DNA of 8,690 nucleotides from an uncultured beta proteobacterium (GTDB lineage: Bacteria; Pseudomonadota; Gammaproteobacteria; Burkholderiales; Burkholderiaceae). Of this stretch, positions 7,322 through 8,690 are shown in pieces. A model generated the notes under the pieces. That model was not told the origin of the DNA. It was given only the letters and a program-made list of their open reading frames with translations, and searched no databases. The DNA is taken from the NCBI GenBank assembly GCA_903938955.1, contig CAJAFJ010000037.1:1-8690 (forward strand), in the 5' to 3' direction. Position numbers and translations under genes: made by a program. Position 1 is the stretch's first letter, and each line of letters opens with the position of its first letter.

Positions 7322-8271
7322 TGATTTCTAACTACGCCTCTGCCTATGTTTCTGCCCGCCGTGCCGCACTGGAGGCGGCGGGTCATCAGAATTATCCGCC
7401 GGGCGCGCTTTACGTCGTCGCCACCCCGATCGGCAACCTGGCCGACATGACCTTGCGGGCGCTGCATGTGCTGGAACTGGCCGACACCATTGCCTGCGAG
7501 GATACGCGCCACACCCAGGCCTTGTTGCGCGCCTATGGCATCGACAAATCCCCGGCGCAACTGCTCGCCGTGCACCAGCACAACGAAGCACAGGCGGCGC
7601 AAACCGTGATTGACCGCCTGCGTCAAGGCCAGCGCGTGGCCTACGCCAGCGATGCCGGCACCCCGGCCATCAGCGACCCCGGTGCCCGGCTGGTCGCCGC
7701 CGTGCGGCAAGAACGCCTGCCGGTGATGCCACTGCCCGGCGCCAGCAGCGTGACCACCTTGTTGAGCGTAGCCGGCATCACCGACGAAGGCGCGCAACAG
7801 GGCGGGTTTGTGTTTATCGGCTTCTTGTCCTCCAAATCGACCGAACGCGCCACCGCGATTGAGGGGTTGCGTAGCCAGGCGCGCGCTGTGGTGATGCTGG
7901 AAGCCCCGCACCGCATTGAAGCCCTGGCGGGCGCGCTGGCGACGCTGGGCCCCCGGCTCATCACCATCGGGCGCGAGTTGACCAAGCAGTTTGAAGAAAT
8001 CGCCACGCTCAGTGCCGCCGGCTTTCCGGCCTGGTTGGCCGAAGACGCCAACCGGCTACGCGGTGAATTTGTCTTGGTGCTGCATCCTGCCCCGTCTGAA
8101 GCCGAAGCCGGGCCAGACACCCGGGTCTTGAAGCTGCTGCTGGCCCAGCTGCCCTTGAAAACAGCCGTCAAACTGGCCTCCGACATCACCGGCGAACCCC
8201 GCAACGCCCTGTACCAACTGGCGCTGAATTTAAAAGCCGGCGACGGGGACGAGGCCGCGGCACCGGAATGA
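7321..8271 (+). CDS. rsmI: 16S rRNA (cytidine1402-2'-O)-methyltransferase RsmI
   Basis: Uses S-adenosylmethionine to 2'-O-methylate C1402 of 16S rRNA in the ribosomal decoding centre. The 316-residue product is a tetrapyrrole-methylase-fold enzyme. Motifs are GALYVVATPIGNLADMTLRA (28-47), ACEDTRHTQALL (58-69), VAYASDAGTPAISDPG (106-121), PLPGASSVTTLLS (137-149), FVFIGFL (163-169), MLEAPHRI (192-199) and TIGRELTKQFEE (215-226). A helical C-terminal segment follows (LPLKTAVKLASDITGEPRNALYQLAL, in parts about 277-302). The start is TTG, with no ATG before the core, backed by the GAGG site. The gene is head to head with yraN, the conserved neighbourhood across proteobacteria, and is followed by a candidate intrinsic terminator. 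Confidence 0.96.
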   Translation: MISNYASAYVSARRAALEAAGHQNYPPGALYVVATPIGNLADMTLRALHVLELADTIACEDTRHTQALLRAYGIDKSPAQLLAVHQHNEAQAAQTVIDRLRQGQRVAYASDAGTPAISDPGARLVAAVRQERLPVMPLPGASSVTTLLSVAGITDEGAQQGGFVFIGFLSSKSTERATAIEGLRSQARAVVMLEAPHRIEALAGALATLGPRLITIGRELTKQFEEIATLSAAGFPAWLAEDANRLRGEFVLVLHPAPSEAEAGPDTRVLKLLLAQLPLKTAVKLASDITGEPRNALYQLALNLKAGDGDEAAAPE

Positions 8272-8275
8272 CCGC

Positions 8276-8323
8276 AGGCCGTGGATTTTTCCGGCTTAAA
8301 CCCCTGAAACCCCGGCCTTTTTT
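8276..8323 (+). terminator. Candidate intrinsic terminator after rsmI
   Basis: AGGCCG (8276-8281) pairs with CGGCCT (8313-8318); after one mismatch, two more G-C pairs extend the stem. Six T residues run from 8318 to 8323. The loop is long (about 25 bases), but it can fold partly on itself through CCGG at 8291-8294 and CCGG at 8312-8315 as an alternative. It begins five bases after the rsmI stop. This would isolate flhD from rsmI transcription. Confidence 0.55.
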
Positions 8324-8399
8324 CGCTTTAAACGCCGCTCATTGACTCGATACTACAGGCCATAGAGAGTGCCCTTGACTTCAACCTAAAGAGGATGAC

Positions 8400-8471
8400 A
8401 TGGTGCTGATCACAACCTCACGTAGATACGCTTGTAAGAGTTTCCCTTACAGGCGACTCGTGCTTGCCTGA
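8400..8471 (+). CDS. Possible 23-codon upstream ORF in the flhD leader
   Basis: An ATG at 8400 is preceded by GAGG with five bases of spacing, better placed than the ribosome-binding sites of several real genes here. It opens 23 codons to a TGA at 8469-8471, beginning MVLITTSRRYAC and ending RRLVLA. It has four arginines in two adjacent pairs, three of them encoded by AGA, AGG and CGA, which are uncommon in GC-rich betaproteobacterial genes. The TGTAAG/CTTACA inverted repeat lies inside it, and it ends 102 bases before the flhD ATG in the same frame. It could be a leader peptide, but a chance ORF of this size is quite possible; no homology is recognised. Confidence 0.25.
   Translation: MVLITTSRRYACKSFPYRRLVLA
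8433..8451. repeat. Inverted repeat TGTAAG-N7-CTTACA in the flhD leader
   Basis: Perfect 6-bp arms (8433-8438 and 8446-8451) flank the spacer AGTTTCC. The 19-bp dyad could be a protein-binding site or a small RNA hairpin in the leader. It is about 120 bp upstream of the flhD start. Confidence 0.45.
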
Positions 8472-8506
8472 CATTTGGCATAGCCGATTCCCGGCTTAAG
8501 TTTCTG

Positions 8507-8516
8507 TCGTTAACGA
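8507..8516. promoter_or_regulatory. Perfect palindrome TCGTTAACGA upstream of flhD
   Basis: A self-complementary 10-bp sequence with a GTTAAC core, 57 bp before the flhD ATG. It could be a regulator half-dimer site close to the promoter. Its short length means chance cannot be ruled out. Confidence 0.35.
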
Positions 8517-8562
8517 TCAAAATTCAGTCCATGGTGATTCAAAACGAATCGCCGGAGATACC

Positions 8563-8567
8563 AGGAG
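8563..8567 (+). promoter_or_regulatory. Ribosome-binding site of flhD
   Basis: AGGAG lies six bases before the ATG at 8574, an ideal Shine-Dalgarno that fixes the flhD start. Confidence 0.8.
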
Positions 8568-8573
8568 CTGAAC

Positions 8574-8690
8574 ATGAACGACGACCAACTGACCGCTGAA
8601 ATCCGCGATGCCAACCTCACTTACCTGATGCTGGCGCAGAACCTGATTCGCAAGGACAAAGCCGAAGCCCTGTTCCGTTTGGGTATCTCC
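8574..8690 (+). CDS. flhD: Flagellar transcriptional regulator FlhD, first 39 codons (partial)
   Basis: FlhD forms the FlhD4C2 complex with FlhC, the master activator of flagellar class II genes. The 39 visible residues begin MNDDQLTAEIRDANLTYLML and continue through AQNLIRKDKAEALFRLGIS. They match the FlhD N-terminus, including the conserved pattern I-x-D-x-NL-x-YL-x-LAQ-x-LI and DKA-x-A-x-FRLGI shared with E. coli FlhD. Full-length FlhD is roughly 105-120 residues, so about a third is present and the rest, with flhC expected after it, lies beyond the window edge. Translation starts from an ATG with AGGAG six bases upstream. A separate promoter in the 8324-8573 region is likely because a terminator candidate follows rsmI. 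Confidence 0.93.
   Translation, partial: MNDDQLTAEIRDANLTYLMLAQNLIRKDKAEALFRLGIS

Larger units (their letters stand above)
8324..8573 (+). promoter_or_regulatory. flhD upstream/leader region
   Basis: About 250 bp that is visibly more AT-rich than the flanking genes and has no long ORF. It contains two copies of TTGACT 33 bp apart (8342-8347 and 8375-8380), neither with a good -10 at 16-18 bp. It also holds a possible 23-codon ORF at 8400-8471, an inverted repeat TGTAAG-N7-CTTACA at 8433-8451, a TTAAGTTT element at 8496-8503, and a perfect 10-bp palindrome TCGTTAACGA at 8507-8516. flhDC promoters are known integration points for many regulators, so this dense arrangement of elements is probably regulatory. 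I cannot assign a transcription start. Confidence 0.6.

Noticed and set aside
7165..7911. 248-codon minus-strand frame across the rsmI/yraN junction
   Set aside because: It is antisense to the conserved rsmI core and in a different frame from yraN; its His/Gly/Gln-rich composition shows no domain.
8399..8414. CRP-like half site (TCACA) in the flhD leader
   Set aside because: The matching left half at six-base spacing (CATGG) agrees at only two of five positions with TGTGA, so the symmetric site is absent.
8474..8493. Sigma54-like TTTGGCATAGCC upstream of flhD
   Set aside because: The GG element has no GC at the required -12 spacing; only the -24 half resembles the consensus.

Overview
This looks like ordinary chromosomal DNA from a Burkholderiales betaproteobacterium, most likely in or near the Comamonadaceae (a Rhodoferax- or Polaromonas-like organism). 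That assignment is an inference from the high GC content, the style of the proteins, and the combination of yggS/pilT/pilU, rsmI/yraN/gmhA/dolP and flhD. Ten protein-coding genes are supported, two of them cut by the window edges. I see no rRNA, tRNA, CRISPR array, insertion sequence or prophage.

Left region (1-1746, minus strand): an ornithine cyclodeaminase gene followed by the 5' part of an arginase gene, joined by an ATGA stop/start overlap. Together they would convert arginine to ornithine and urea, then ornithine to proline and ammonia. A perfect 10-bp-arm palindrome upstream of the cyclodeaminase gene is a strong candidate operator.

Twitching-motility region (1747-4733): yggS (PLP homeostasis) is divergent from pilT and pilU, the paired type IV pilus retraction ATPases. 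The yggS-pilT-pilU order is the one known from Pseudomonas. pilT starts at GTG, and a sigma70-like promoter appears to overlap the yggS start codon. A GC-rich hairpin without a T-run lies between pilT and pilU.

Middle (4752-5666): a 3-hydroxyisobutyrate dehydrogenase-family oxidoreductase follows pilU closely and converges on the next group.

Envelope/ribosome region (5682-8271): yraN, gmhA (or diaA) and dolP form a minus-strand operon. It is head to head with rsmI, which has a TTG start; the start codons of yraN and rsmI share one base. The isomerase keeps the GmhA catalytic/metal residues that E. coli DiaA lacks.

Right end (8272-8690): a candidate terminator after rsmI, then a roughly 250-bp AT-richer leader with inverted repeats and a possible 23-codon upstream ORF, then the start of flhD, the flagellar master regulator. 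The window therefore holds parts of both surface (twitching) and swimming motility systems.

I found no convincing undescribed multi-gene system. The least explained sequences are the flhD leader and the palindrome upstream of the ornithine cyclodeaminase gene.
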